Source of the DNA: Gammaproteobacteria bacterium | Lineage (GTDB): Bacteria; Pseudomonadota; Gammaproteobacteria; Pseudomonadales; Porticoccaceae | Reading direction: 5' to 3' | DNA length: 64,000 nucleotides | NCBI GenBank assembly: GCA_016708925.1 | Contig: JADJET010000003.1 | Coordinates: forward strand, 1 to 64,000 | In this document: positions 9,226-18,820 of the stretch, piece by piece | Numbering within the stretch: the first letter of the stretch is position 1 | Layout of the letters: every line of letters starts with the position of its first letter | Position numbers and translations under genes: made by a program | Notes under the pieces: model-generated | Told to the model about the DNA's origin: nothing | What the model saw: only the letters and a program-made list of their open reading frames with translations | Database searches by the model: none

Positions 9226-10101
9226 ATGAACGTCGCCGTGGCCCCGTCCGTCGCAGGTCCGCCCATTGCCGCCGATCAGGGCTGGCGCGCACGCCTCGAA
9301 CTGGGTTTCGCCCGGCGCGAGGAACGCACGGCCATGGTGCGCAACCGCAACCTCGGTCCCCTGCGCGTGCAGCGGCCGTTCTATCCCGCGCCCGATGAAT
9401 GTCAGGTCTATGTGCTGCATCCCCCGGGTGGACTGGTCGCGGGCGACCGGCTCGATCTCCACATCGACTGCGGCGTGGACGCACGGGTGCTGCTGACCAC
9501 GCCGGGCGCCGGACGCGTGTACAGAGGCGGGGAAGCGCAGCGTCCGCAGACCTTTGCGGTTCACCTTCGGGTCGCTGCCGGCGCCCACTGCGAATGGCTG
9601 CCGCAGGAAAATATCCTGTTCGACGGCGCCTGGGCGGAGAATCGCGTGCGCGTCGATCTTGCACCCGGCGCGCACTACACCGGTTGGGACATCACCTGCC
9701 TCGGCCGTCCCGCCGCCGGCGAGACCTTCACGCGCGGCCGGCTCGACCAGCGCCTTTGGCTGTGGCGCAACGATCAGCCGCTGCTCGGCGAGCGCACCCG
9801 CATAGGCGGCGGAAATCCCCAGCTCAGCGCGCCCTGGGGGCTCGCCGGCCGGCCTGTGTTCGGCAGTCTGGTGACGACTCTGCGCCACCCCCGCGCCGTC
9901 GGACGCCTGCGCGAAGTGCTTGCCGGCACCGGGTCGGGCGACCTGCTCGCCGCAGTGACCGAGTTGCCGGAATTACTGATCGTGCGCGCCCGCGCCGGTT
10001 GCGCCACCCGGCTGCGCGGGCTGTTCATTGCCCTCTGGCAGGAGTTGCGCCGGCTCCAGTACGACACCGAACCCGCGACCCCGCGCATCTGGGCCACCTG
10101 A
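9226..10101 (+). CDS. ureD: Urease accessory protein UreD (complete copy)
   Basis: A 291-residue UreD/UreH protein. I chose the ATG at 9226 because family similarity begins soon after it; earlier in-frame starts add an unrelated leader. Recognisable segments are LGPLRVQRPFYP, VYVLHPPGGLVAGDRL, LLTTPGAGRVYR and WLPQENILFDGA. UreD binds the urease apoprotein and, with UreF and UreG, delivers CO2 and nickel to the UreC active site. ureA should follow but is deleted internally. The last about 200 bp are duplicated beyond the kdp block. No ureE, ureF or ureG occurs in this window. Confidence 0.9.
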   Translation: MNVAVAPSVAGPPIAADQGWRARLELGFARREERTAMVRNRNLGPLRVQRPFYPAPDECQVYVLHPPGGLVAGDRLDLHIDCGVDARVLLTTPGAGRVYRGGEAQRPQTFAVHLRVAAGAHCEWLPQENILFDGAWAENRVRVDLAPGAHYTGWDITCLGRPAAGETFTRGRLDQRLWLWRNDQPLLGERTRIGGGNPQLSAPWGLAGRPVFGSLVTTLRHPRAVGRLREVLAGTGSGDLLAAVTELPELLIVRARAGCATRLRGLFIALWQELRRLQYDTEPATPRIWAT

Positions 10102-10256
10102 TTTTTTCGTTCATTGTTCTGGCTGCACGCGCTCGATAAAGGAGACCCCATGGAACTGACCCCGCGCGGACGTCATGGAAGGCGTACCGGAGATGATCCC
10201 CGACGTGCAAGTGGAAGCCACCTTTCCCGACGGCACCAAGCTGGTGACCGTGCATC
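9904..10256 (+). repeat. Direct repeat, copy 1: ureD tail plus ureA ends
   Basis: Positions 9904-9976 align without gaps to 18748-18820 with two differences, and 9977-10101 to 20314-20438 with about four. The ureD-ureA spacer and both ends of ureA (to about 10256) also match the second copy. The kdp block lies between the two copies. Confidence 0.85.
10150..10256 (+). pseudogene. ureA: ureA remnant with internal 182-bp deletion
   Basis: The start MELTPR and the ribosome site GGAG match the intact ureA at 20490. After 19 bases the sequence jumps to the part encoding DVMEGVPEMIPDVQVEATFP. By comparison with the intact copy 182 bp are missing. This is not a multiple of three, so the frame is lost. 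The breakpoints share a short CGCG microhomology. The end also diverges after VTVH, so the normal stop is absent. It cannot make a urease gamma subunit. Confidence 0.88.
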
Positions 10257-10436
10257 AGCCGATGCATTTGAAAACGGATCCGACGGAGCCTCCAGGCGCT
10301 AATCCATTTCGCACGGCTCCACGCCCTCGTCAGCGCCCGGCTTGATCGATTGGGCAGCCCTTGCAGCTGAAATTCCCCTACGCCATGACGGCGTTGACCC
10401 TGCTCATGTTTACACCCTGTTAACACGGCGGGACGA

Positions 10437-10473
10437 TTTTTTATCAGCCTTTTTACGGGTTCGTGCGTATATT
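10437..10473 (+). promoter_or_regulatory. Candidate kdp promoter region with T-rich KdpE-like site
   Basis: A T-rich stretch TTTTTTATCAGCCTTTTTAC (10437-10456) resembles the T-rich KdpE-binding site of E. coli. It is followed by a -10-like TATATT at 10468. It sits 30-65 bp before the first kdp start. The spacing of a -35 element is not clear, so this is tentative. Confidence 0.35.
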
Positions 10474-10503
10474 CCCCTGTCGGGTGCGAGATGGGAGAGT
10501 GCG

Positions 10504-10599
10504 ATGGATGTCATCTGGTTACTGGTTGCAGGGGGTTTGTTTGGTCTGACCGCGGGGCTCGCAGTCGGCTGCGCTCTCCTGCCGGGAGCGGCGCCATGA
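10504..10599 (+). CDS. 31-residue single-pass membrane peptide at the head of the kdp operon
   Basis: ATG at 10504 with a purine-rich GGGAGAG just upstream. The product is one hydrophobic helix (VIWLLVAGGLFGLTAGLAVG) and a short tail. It overlaps the kdpF start in an ATGA arrangement, so it is likely translated and coupled. Small hydrophobic ORFs at this position occur in other proteobacterial kdp operons. No function is known. I have no homology evidence beyond position and hydropathy. Confidence 0.5.
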   Translation: MDVIWLLVAGGLFGLTAGLAVGCALLPGAAP

Positions 10600-10685
10600 G
10601 CCTGATCTATTTGGTCGGCGGCGTCGTGGCGGTCGGCTTGCTGGGCTACTTGGTCTACGCCCTGATCCGCGCGGAGGACTTCTGA
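10596..10685 (+). CDS. kdpF: KdpF, small subunit of the K+-transporting ATPase
   Basis: A 29-residue single-span membrane peptide (MSLIYLVGGVVAVGLLGYLV, then YALIRAEDF) with the typical KdpF end ALIRAEDF. It lies directly before kdpA; the stop codon abuts the kdpA ATG. KdpF stabilises the KdpFABC complex in the inner membrane. It is cotranslated with the 31-residue peptide through a 4-bp overlap. Confidence 0.85.
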   Translation: MSLIYLVGGVVAVGLLGYLVYALIRAEDF

Positions 10686-12482
10686 ATGACCATCCAGTCC
10701 TGGCTGTTGCTGCTGGCTTTTCTCGTCGTGCTGTTCGCGACGGTGAAGCCGCTGGGCCTGTACATGGCCCAGCTCATGGAAGCGCCGCGCTGGCAGCCGC
10801 TGGCGCGGCTCGAAGTCGGCGCGTTCCGGCTGTGCGGCATCGGGCGTGAGGAAATGAGCTGGCGCCAGTACGCCCCGGCAGTGCTGGTCTTCAGCCTGGT
10901 CGGATTCATCGTGGTGTACGCCTTGCAGCGCCTGCAATTCTGGCTGCCGCTGAATCCACAGCTGATGCCGAATGTCACGGCGGATTCGAGTTTCAACACC
11001 GCCATCAGCTTCGTCACCAACACCAACTGGCAGGGCTACGGCGGTGAGGCGACCATGAGCTATCTGACGCAGATGCTCGGGCTCGGGGTGCAGAACTTCG
11101 TATCGGCTGCGGCGGGTATCGCCGTGGTGTTCGCGTTGATCCGCGGTTTCGCGCGCCATTCCGTGCAGACCATTGGCAACTTCTGGGCCGACCTGTACCG
11201 CACCACCGTCTACCTTCTGCTGCCGTTGTCGTTCGTCCTTGCGCTGGTATTGGTCAGCCAGGGCGTGATCCAGAACTTCTCCGCATACCAGGAAGTCAGC
11301 ACGCTCGAAGCGGTGACCTACGAGGCGCCGAAGCTCGACGCGGCCGGGCAGCCGGTGACGGACGCCGCGGGTAATGCCGTCACCGAAACCGTCGCCACGA
11401 GCACCCAGACCCTGCCCATGGGGCCGGCTGCCTCGCAGATCGCCATCAAGCAGCTGGGCACCAACGGCGGCGGCTTTTTCAATGTCAACTCCGCGCACCC
11501 GTTCGAGAATCCGACGCCGCTGTCCAATTTCCTGGAGCTGCTGGCGATCCTGCTGATTCCGGCCGCGCTCTGCTACACCTTCGGCAAGGCCGTGGGCGAC
11601 ACCCGGCAGGGCTGGGCAGTGCTGGCGGCGATGACGGTGATCTTTGTCGGCGCCGCCATCGCCACGATGACCTTCGAGCAACAAGGCAACCCATTGTTGG
11701 CCACGCCGGGGGTAGATCAGACCGCGAGCGCGCTGCAATCGGGCGGCAACATGGAAGGCAAGGAAACGCGCCACGGCATCGGCGCCTCGGCCCTGTGGGC
11801 GACCGCCACCACCGCCGCCTCCAACGGCTCGGTCAACTCCATGCACGACTCGTATACGCCGCTGGGCGGCCTGGTGCCGATGCTGCTGATGCAACTGGGC
11901 GAGGTGGTGTTCGGCGGCGTCGGCTCGGGCCTGTACGGCATGCTGGTGTTCGCGCTCATGGCGGTGTTCGTTGCCGGCCTGATGATCGGGCGCACCCCCG
12001 AATACCTGGGCAAGAAGATCGAGGCCTTCGACATGAAGATGGTCTCCATCGCCATTCTTATGACGCCCGCCCTGGTGCTGCTCGGCACCGCGCTTGCGGT
12101 GACGACGACCGGCGGCAAGGCCACCCTTTTCAATCCGGGGGCGCACGGCTTCTCGGAAGCGCTGTATGCCTTCTCGTCCGCCGCCAACAACAACGGCAGC
12201 GCCTTTGCGGGCCTGGGCGCCAACACCCCTTTCTATAACGGCTGGCTCGGTGTCGCCATGTGGTTCGGGCGCTTCGCCGTGATCGTGCCGGTGTTGGCGA
12301 TCGCCGGCTCGCTCGCCGCCAAAAAACGGCTGGCACAGGGGCCGGGCACCATGCCCACTCACGGGCCGCTGTTCGTCGGCCTGCTGGTCGGCACCGTGCT
12401 GCTGGTAGCCGCGCTGACCTATGTCCCGGCGCTGGCGCTGGGGCCGGCGGTCGAGCACCTGATCCTTTGGACCGGACACTGA
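10686..12482 (+). CDS. kdpA: KdpA, K+-translocating subunit
   Basis: A 598-residue polytopic channel-like subunit of normal family length. All four selectivity-filter repeats are visible: TNTNWQGYGGEATMSYL, GTNGGGFFNVNSAHPFENP, GEVVFGGVGSGLYGM and AANNNGSAFAG. KdpA takes K+ from the periplasm and passes it to KdpB for ATP-driven uptake when external K+ is scarce. It starts immediately after kdpF and ends 10 bp before kdpB. No lesion is seen. Confidence 0.95.
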   Translation: MTIQSWLLLLAFLVVLFATVKPLGLYMAQLMEAPRWQPLARLEVGAFRLCGIGREEMSWRQYAPAVLVFSLVGFIVVYALQRLQFWLPLNPQLMPNVTADSSFNTAISFVTNTNWQGYGGEATMSYLTQMLGLGVQNFVSAAAGIAVVFALIRGFARHSVQTIGNFWADLYRTTVYLLLPLSFVLALVLVSQGVIQNFSAYQEVSTLEAVTYEAPKLDAAGQPVTDAAGNAVTETVATSTQTLPMGPAASQIAIKQLGTNGGGFFNVNSAHPFENPTPLSNFLELLAILLIPAALCYTFGKAVGDTRQGWAVLAAMTVIFVGAAIATMTFEQQGNPLLATPGVDQTASALQSGGNMEGKETRHGIGASALWATATTAASNGSVNSMHDSYTPLGGLVPMLLMQLGEVVFGGVGSGLYGMLVFALMAVFVAGLMIGRTPEYLGKKIEAFDMKMVSIAILMTPALVLLGTALAVTTTGGKATLFNPGAHGFSEALYAFSSAANNNGSAFAGLGANTPFYNGWLGVAMWFGRFAVIVPVLAIAGSLAAKKRLAQGPGTMPTHGPLFVGLLVGTVLLVAALTYVPALALGPAVEHLILWTGH

Positions 12483-12492
12483 GGCGGCCGAC

Positions 12493-14563
12493 ATGACCCC
12501 TGCCAACCAACGTTCCATGTTCGACCCTTCGCTGCTGCTGCCGGCACTGGTTGGGGCATTGCGCAAGCTTGATCCGCGCGTGCAATGGCGCAATCCCGTG
12601 ATGTTCGTGGTGTACGTCGGCAGCCTGTTTACCACCGGTTTGTGGCTGCAGGCGCTCGGCGGTCAGGGCGAAGAGCCGGCCTGGTTCATCGGCACGGTCA
12701 CGCTTTGGCTGTGGTTCACGGTGCTGTTCGCCAACTTCGCCGAGGCGCTCGCCGAGGGCCGCAGCAAGGCGCAGGCCGCCGCGCTGCGCGGCGCCAAGCA
12801 AAGCGTGATCGCCCGGAAGCTGCGCGAGCCGCGCTACGGTGCCGACTGGGAGCCGGTGCCCGGCACGGCGCTGCGACGCGGCGATGTGGTGCTGGTCGAG
12901 GCCGGCGACATGATTCCGGCCGACGGCGAGGTGATCGAGGGCGTGGCCGCGGTGGACGAGAGCGCCATCACCGGCGAGTCGGCGCCGGTGATCCGCGAGT
13001 CGGGCGGCGATTTCTCGGCAGTGACCGGCGGCACCAAGGTGCTGTCGGACTGGATCGTGGCGCGCGTCACCGCCAATCCCGGCGAAACCTTCGTCGACCG
13101 CATGATCGCGCTGGTCGAGGGTGCCAAGCGCCAGAAAACGCCCAACGAGATCGCGCTCACCATCCTGCTGCTGGCGCTGACGCTGATCTTTCTGCTGGCG
13201 ACCGTGACGCTGCTGCCCTATTCGCTGTTTGCAGTGGCATCCGCCGGAGCCGGCCAGCCGGTGACCGTGACCGCGCTGGTGGCGCTGCTGGTGTGCCTGA
13301 TTCCGACCACCATCGGCGCGTTGCTGTCGGCCATCGGCATCGCCGGCATGAGCCGCATGCTGCAGGCCAACGTCATCGCCACCTCCGGCCGCGCGGTGGA
13401 GGCGGCCGGCGACGTGGACGTGCTGCTGCTCGACAAGACCGGCACCATCACGCTGGGCAACCGCCAGGCGGCGGCCTTTCTGCCGGTGCCGGGCGTGACC
13501 GAACAGCAATTGGCCGATGCCGCCCAACTCGCCTCGCTGGCCGATGAAACGCCGGAGGGCCGCAGCATCGTGGTGCTGGCCAAGCAGCGCTTCAACCTGC
13601 GCGAGCGCAACCTGCACGAACTGGGCGCGACCTTCGTGCCGTTCTCGGCGCAAACGCGCATGAGCGGCGTCAATCTCGATGGCCGGCAGATCCGCAAGGG
13701 CGCGGGCGAGGCGATCCGCAGCTACGTCGAAGCCGCCGGTGGCCGTTTTCCTGACGAGGCGCGCGGGATTGCCGACACCGTGGCTCGCCGCGGCAGCACG
13801 CCGCTGGTGGTGGCCGACGGCACCCGCGTGCTGGGCGTCATCGAGCTCAAGGACATCGTCAAGGGCGGTATCAAGGAGCGCTTTGTCGAGCTGCGGCGCA
13901 TGGGCATCAAGACGGTGATGATCACCGGCGACAACCGGCTGACCGCTGCCGCCATCGCCGCCGAGGCCGGGGGTCGATGACTTTCTGGCCGAGGCCACGC
14001 CGGAGGCCAAGCTGAAGATGATCCGCCAGTACCAGAGCGAAGGCCGGCTGGTGGCGATGACCGGCGACGGCACCAACGACGCCCCGGCGCTGGCGCAGGC
14101 CGACGTCGCGGTGGCCATGAACACCGGCACGCAGGCGGCCAAGGAGGCCGGCAACATGGTCGATCTCGATTCCAACCCGACCAAGCTCATCGAAGTGGTC
14201 GAGACCGGCAAGCAGATGCTGATGACCCGCGGCGCGCTCACCACTTTCAGCATCGCCAACGATCTGGCCAAGTACTTCGCCATCATCCCGGCCATGTTCG
14301 TGGCGGTTTACCCGCAGCTCGGTGCGCTCAATGTCATGGGACTGGCCAGCCCCATGTCGGCGATCCTGTCGGCGGTGATCTTCAACGCCCTGATCATCGT
14401 CGCGCTGATCCCGCTGGCGCTCAAAGGCATTGCCTACCGGCCCCAGGGCGCGGCGGTGGTGCTGCGGCGCAATCTGGCGATCTACGGCCTGGGCGGCATC
14501 CTGGTGCCGTTCGTCGGCATCAAAGTCATCGACCTGGCGCTGACGGCGCTGGGTCTGGTGTAA
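12493..14563 (+). pseudogene. kdpB: KdpB, P-type ATPase subunit, with one frameshift
   Basis: The first 1.48 kb encode normal KdpB: TGES loop SAITGESAPV and phosphorylation motif DKTGTITLGN. The frame then breaks in a run of five Gs at 13969-13973. The other half continues one frame over with TGDGTNDAPALAQADVAVAM and the C-terminal membrane helices. Removing one G joins TAAAIAAEAG to VDDFLAEATPEAK and gives 689 residues, the normal length. KdpB is the catalytic subunit, so a true shift would inactivate the pump. All partners are intact and the lesion is one base in a homopolymer, so an assembly error is quite possible. Confidence 0.9.
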
Positions 14564-14574
14564 GGAGCTCGGTC

Positions 14575-15162
14575 ATGAAATCCCTGTTACGTCCCGCCCT
14601 CTCGCTATTCGCGCTGCTGAGCGTGCTCACTGGCTTGATCTATCCGCTCGCAGTCACCGGTATCGGCCAGCTGATGTTTGCGCAGACGGCCAATGGGTCG
14701 ATCCTGGCGGTGGACGGCCGACCGGTCGGCTCCGCGCTGATCGGCCAGTCCTTCACCGCTGCGCAGCACTTTTGGGGCCGCCCGTCCGCCACCGGACCGT
14801 TTCCTTACAACGCCGCCGTGTCGAGTGGCTCCAATCTCGGGCCGCTCAACCCAGCACTGGCCGAGGCGGTCAAGGCACGCCTGGAGGCGCTCAAGGCCGC
14901 CGATCCGGGCAACGACAACCCAGTGCCGGTGGACCTGATGACCGCATCCGGCAGTGGTCTCGATCCCGATATCTCGCTCGCCGCCGCGTACTACCAGGCC
15001 CCTCGCGTGGCGAACGCGCGGGGCCTGCCGGTCGAGCAGGTCCGGGCGCTGATCGGGCAACAGGCCGCACGGCCCTGGCTCGGCATCCTCGGCGAACCGC
15101 GGGTGAACGTGCTCAGGCTTAATCTGGCGCTGGATGGCCGCGAGGTGCAGCCGCTTGACTGA
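14575..15162 (+). CDS. kdpC: KdpC, K+-transporting ATPase subunit C
   Basis: A 195-residue protein with one N-terminal membrane helix (ALSLFALLSVLTGLIYPLAV) and a periplasmic domain. Conserved family segments are IGQSFTAAQHFWGRPSAT, SSGSNLGPLNPAL and ASGSGLDPDISLAAAYYQ near the C-terminal third. KdpC is required for assembly and raises ATP affinity of KdpB. It begins 11 bp after kdpB and its end overlaps the proposed kdpD start. Confidence 0.94.
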   Translation: MKSLLRPALSLFALLSVLTGLIYPLAVTGIGQLMFAQTANGSILAVDGRPVGSALIGQSFTAAQHFWGRPSATGPFPYNAAVSSGSNLGPLNPALAEAVKARLEALKAADPGNDNPVPVDLMTASGSGLDPDISLAAAYYQAPRVANARGLPVEQVRALIGQQAARPWLGILGEPRVNVLRLNLALDGREVQPLD

Positions 15163-17917
15163 CGTTTCGAACCGCGACCGACCCGATCCGGATGCCCTGC
15201 TGCGGCAGGTGACGGCGGACGAGGCCGCCGCCCGGCGCGGCAAGCTGAAGATCTTCTTCGGCGCCTCGCCCGGCGTGGGCAAGACCTACGCCATGCTCGC
15301 CGCCGCGGGCCAGGCGCGTGCGCAGGGCGTGGACGTCGTGGTGGGCCTGGTCGAGACCCATGGCCGGCAAGAAACCGAAGCCCTGCTTGCCGGCCTCGAA
15401 CTGCTGCCGCGCAAGCCGGTTGAACACCGCGGCCGCGCGCTGACCGAATTCGATCTTGACGCCGCCCTCGCCCGTCGCCCGGCGCTGCTGCTGGTGGACG
15501 AACTTGCCCACACCAACGCGCCCGGCTGCCGGCACCCCAAGCGCTGGCAGGACGTGGAGGAGCTGCTCGCCGCCGGCATCGATGTCTGGACCACGCTCAA
15601 CGTGCAGCACCTGGAGAGCCTGAACGACGTGGTCGGCGGCATCACCGGCGTGCGGGTGTGGGAGACCGTGGCCGACCGGGTGTTCGACGCCGCCGACGAG
15701 GTGGCGCTGGTGGATCTGACCCCGGACGATCTGCTGAGCCGCCTGAAGGAGGGCAAGGTCTACCTGCCCGAGCAGGCGGAAAGGGCTGCCGAGCATTTCT
15801 TTCGCCGCGGCAATCTCATTGCGCTGCGCGAGCTGGCGCTGCGGCGCACCGCCGAGCGGGTCGATGCGCAGATGCAGGGCGCGCGCCTGGCCGAGCCCGG
15901 CAGCCGGGTGTGGGCCACCACCGAATCACTGCTGGTGTGTCTCGGGCCGAGCGACACCGACGGCAAACTGGTGCGCACCGCGGCGCGCCTGGCGCGTCGG
16001 CTGGATGCCCGCTGGCATGTGGTGTATGTCGAAACGGCGCGCTTGAAGCAGCTGACCGAAGCGCGCCGGCTGGCCATTCTCAATGCCCTCAAGGTGGCCC
16101 AGGACATGGGCGCGGAAACCGCGGTGTTGACGGCGTCGGATGTGGTCGATGCGACGCTCGGCTACGCTCGCGAGCGCAACCTGAGCAAAATCATGATCGG
16201 CCGCGAGGGGCAACCGCAGCGATCCTGGCCGGGGCAGTTCTGGCGCGGGCGATTCATGCGCCGCCTGGGAGCGCAGGCGCCCGACATCGACTTGATCGCA
16301 GTGGCCCGTGGCAAGGACAGTCGCCACCAGCGATGGCGACGGCGGAAGCAGGCCACTTCGTTCATGTCCCCAGCGGCCCAGCCGGTCTGGCCACGTTATC
16401 TCGGCGCGGCGCTGTCGTGCGTGGGCATTGCAGTGCTCACGATGCCGCTGTTGAACCGCCTGGATCTCGCCAATATCGTCATGCTGTTCCTGCTCGGGGT
16501 GGTCCTGGTGGCCTTCCGCTGGGGGCGCGGACCTGCGGTGCTGGCGGCGATTTTGTCGGTTGCCGTATTCGATTTCTTCTTTGTACCACCGCGACTGACC
16601 TTCGCGGTGCGCGACGCTGAATATCTGCTGACTTTCGCAGTGATGCTGATCGTCGGGCTGATTACCGGCCACCTCACTGCCCTCCTGCGGTACCAGGTGC
16701 AGGTAGCCCGCGCCGGCGAGGGGCGTGCCCGCGGCCTCGGTGAATTGGCGAAAGCACTGTCCTCGGCGCTGATCGAGGCTCAGGTGGTCGAGATCAGTGA
16801 TCGCTTTGTGCAAGGGATCTTTCGCGGCAAAGCGGCGATGCTGCTGCCCGATGCGGCGGACCGACTGCAAGAGTTGGTCGAGCACGACACCGTGCCTGCC
16901 TACGACCTGGCAGTGGCGCAGTGGTGCCACGACCAGAACCAGCCCGCTGGCGCCGGCACCGACACGCTGCCGGCCAGTGCGCAATTTTATCTGCCGCTGA
17001 AAGCGCCGATGCGGGTGCGTGGCGTACTGGTGATCGAACCGGACAATCCACGCCTGCTGCTGATTCCCGAGCAGCGGCGGTTGCTGGATACCTTCGCGGC
17101 GCTGGTCGCGATCGCCCTCGAACGCATCCATTTCGTGGCGGTGGCCCAGGACACGCTGATCAGGATGGAGTCGGAGCGTCTGCGCAGCTCGCTGCTGGCG
17201 GCCCTGTCGCACGACTTGCGCACGCCGCTGACGGCGCTGGTGGGTCTCGCCGATACCCTCAGCATGCAGCTGGCGGGCGCGCAGGCGTCAGAGCGTGAAG
17301 CCGCGACCGCCATCCGCGACCAGGCCCTGCGCACCAGTCGGTTGGTGGACAACCTGCTGGAGATGGCGCGCCTGCAGTCCGGCACCGTCAAGCCACGCCA
17401 AGACTGGTTGGCCCTGGAAGAGATCGTCGGCGGAGCGATCAAGGCACTGGAGCCGTCCCTGTCCAGACACCCGCTGCAAACCGATCTGCCGGCCGATCTG
17501 CCGCTGGTGCGGGGCGATGCTGTGATGCTGGAGCGGGTGCTAGTCAACCTGTTTGACAATGCGATCAAGTACACACCGTCCGGCACGGCGCTGGGCATCA
17601 CCGCCCGCGCGCAGGGCGACGCACTGGAAGTGGCAGTGTGGGACGAGGGCCCCGGTCTGCCGCTTGGTCAGGAACAACTGATCTTTGAGCGCTTCACCCG
17701 CGGCCGGCGCGAATCGATCGTGCCCGGCTTGGGTCTGGGTCTTGCCATCTGTCAGGCCATCGTCGACGCCCATGGCGGGCGCATACGTGTCGAAAATTCG
17801 CCAGGCGGTGGCGCCCGCTTCGTGTTTACATTGCCGCTGGCACCACCGCCGGTGGTACCCGACGAAGAGCGCGGCCCGACGCCGCCGGGAGCGCAACCAT
17901 CGACGGCAACGCGTTGA
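15155..17917 (+). CDS. kdpD: KdpD, osmosensitive K+ sensor histidine kinase
   Basis: I chose the TTG at 15155, which overlaps the end of kdpC by 8 bp; an in-frame ATG at 15134 is an alternative. About 920 residues. The N-terminal KdpD domain has a Walker-type loop FGASPGVGKTYAMLA and DELAHTNAPG, then a universal-stress-protein-like domain. Four membrane helices follow (about 16390-16700), then a GAF-like region, the HisKA motif LSHDLRTPLTALVG with the phosphorylated His, and an ATPase domain with NLFDNAIKYT. It senses K+ limitation and phosphorylates KdpE. Confidence 0.94.
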   Translation: MTDVSNRDRPDPDALLRQVTADEAAARRGKLKIFFGASPGVGKTYAMLAAAGQARAQGVDVVVGLVETHGRQETEALLAGLELLPRKPVEHRGRALTEFDLDAALARRPALLLVDELAHTNAPGCRHPKRWQDVEELLAAGIDVWTTLNVQHLESLNDVVGGITGVRVWETVADRVFDAADEVALVDLTPDDLLSRLKEGKVYLPEQAERAAEHFFRRGNLIALRELALRRTAERVDAQMQGARLAEPGSRVWATTESLLVCLGPSDTDGKLVRTAARLARRLDARWHVVYVETARLKQLTEARRLAILNALKVAQDMGAETAVLTASDVVDATLGYARERNLSKIMIGREGQPQRSWPGQFWRGRFMRRLGAQAPDIDLIAVARGKDSRHQRWRRRKQATSFMSPAAQPVWPRYLGAALSCVGIAVLTMPLLNRLDLANIVMLFLLGVVLVAFRWGRGPAVLAAILSVAVFDFFFVPPRLTFAVRDAEYLLTFAVMLIVGLITGHLTALLRYQVQVARAGEGRARGLGELAKALSSALIEAQVVEISDRFVQGIFRGKAAMLLPDAADRLQELVEHDTVPAYDLAVAQWCHDQNQPAGAGTDTLPASAQFYLPLKAPMRVRGVLVIEPDNPRLLLIPEQRRLLDTFAALVAIALERIHFVAVAQDTLIRMESERLRSSLLAALSHDLRTPLTALVGLADTLSMQLAGAQASEREAATAIRDQALRTSRLVDNLLEMARLQSGTVKPRQDWLALEEIVGGAIKALEPSLSRHPLQTDLPADLPLVRGDAVMLERVLVNLFDNAIKYTPSGTALGITARAQGDALEVAVWDEGPGLPLGQEQLIFERFTRGRRESIVPGLGLGLAICQAIVDAHGGRIRVENSPGGGARFVFTLPLAPPPVVPDEERGPTPPGAQPSTATR

Positions 17918-18582
17918 TCGTCGAAGACGACCCGGTCATTCGCCAGTTCGTGCGCCGCGCACTGGAGGGCGCGGGTTTGCGCGTGTCCGAGGCAGCGACG
18001 CTGGCGCGTGGTCTGATAGAGGCCGGAACGCGTAAACCCGATCTCGTGATCCTCGATCTGGGCTTGCCCGATGGCGATGGACTCGACTTCATCACCGCAC
18101 TGCGCGTCTGGAGTCCGGTGCCGGTGATCGTGCTGTCGGCGCGGGTCGAGGAAACCGACAAGGTGGCGGCCCTAGATATCGGCGCGGACGACTACCTCAC
18201 CAAGCCTTTCGGCGTCGCCGAGCTGCTGGCCCGGGTGCGGGTGGCGCTGCGCCGCAGCCGGACGGGCGAGGGCGGCGAACCTGTGCTGTACCTGGGCGAT
18301 GTGACAGTGGATCTGGCGCAGCGCCGGATCACGCGCGAGGGGCAGGACATTCACCTGACGCAGACCGAATATCGCCTGCTGTCGGTGCTACTGGGTCATC
18401 CCGGCAAGGTGCTCACCCAGCGCCACCTGCTGCGCGAAGTGTGGGGCCCGGCCGCCGCGGAACACAGCCACTATCTGCGCATCTACATGGCACGACTGCG
18501 CCACAAGCTGGAAGCCGACCCCGCACGGCCGCGTTATCTGCTCACTGAGACCGGCATCGGCTATCGCTATGCGCCGGTGTAA
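17914..18582 (+). CDS. kdpE: KdpE, response regulator
   Basis: A 222-residue OmpR-family regulator. It starts at a TTG overlapping the kdpD stop by 4 bp. The receiver domain has the acidic pair in IVEDDPVIRQF, the phospho-acceptor Asp in VILDLGLPDGDG and the conserved Lys in YLTKPFG. The C-terminal winged helix ends TETGIGYRYAPV. It should activate the kdp promoter, presumably at the T-rich site near 10437. Confidence 0.94.
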   Translation: MIVEDDPVIRQFVRRALEGAGLRVSEAATLARGLIEAGTRKPDLVILDLGLPDGDGLDFITALRVWSPVPVIVLSARVEETDKVAALDIGADDYLTKPFGVAELLARVRVALRRSRTGEGGEPVLYLGDVTVDLAQRRITREGQDIHLTQTEYRLLSVLLGHPGKVLTQRHLLREVWGPAAAEHSHYLRIYMARLRHKLEADPARPRYLLTETGIGYRYAPV

Positions 18583-18613
18583 AACCGCGCTTTGCTCCAG
18601 TATAGGCTTTTCC

Positions 18614-18629
18614 TGGTATAGGGATTGCT
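18614..18629 (+). promoter_or_regulatory. Sigma-54-like promoter before the ureD-tail/ureA segment
   Basis: TGGTATAGGGATTGCT has GG at 18615-18616, ten bases, then GC at 18627-18628, with a perfect TTGCT -12 element. The surrounding 30 bp resemble the sequence at 26698-26732 upstream of ureB, which suggests common descent. It lies just after kdpE and before the duplicated ureD tail. Confidence 0.5.
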
Positions 18630-18747
18630 TATCATGTGGCCAGACACGCGTATCCAGGCACGACGTGAACCTCCCCACCCGCAGTTCCGGCTGACACCGG
18701 GTTTCGCTGAGGTGATCCCGTGCCCTGTGAACGCGCCCTGTGACGAT

Positions 18748-18820
18748 CGCCTGCGCGAAGCGCTTGTCGGCACCGGGTCGGGCGACCTGCTCGCCGCAGT
18801 GACCGAGTTGCCGGAATTAC
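18748..18820 (+). pseudogene. ureD: ureD tail fragment, left of the insertion sequence
   Basis: Seventy-three bases match ureD 9904-9976 with two differences. The fragment has no start and is cut by the insertion sequence at 18821. The last 8 bases, GGAATTAC, are repeated at the other end of the element. The remainder of the ureD tail resumes at 20306. Confidence 0.88.

Noticed and set aside
12130..14295. 721-residue open frame on - across kdpA and kdpB
   Set aside because: It is a shadow of conserved kdp coding sequence and has no recognisable domain.
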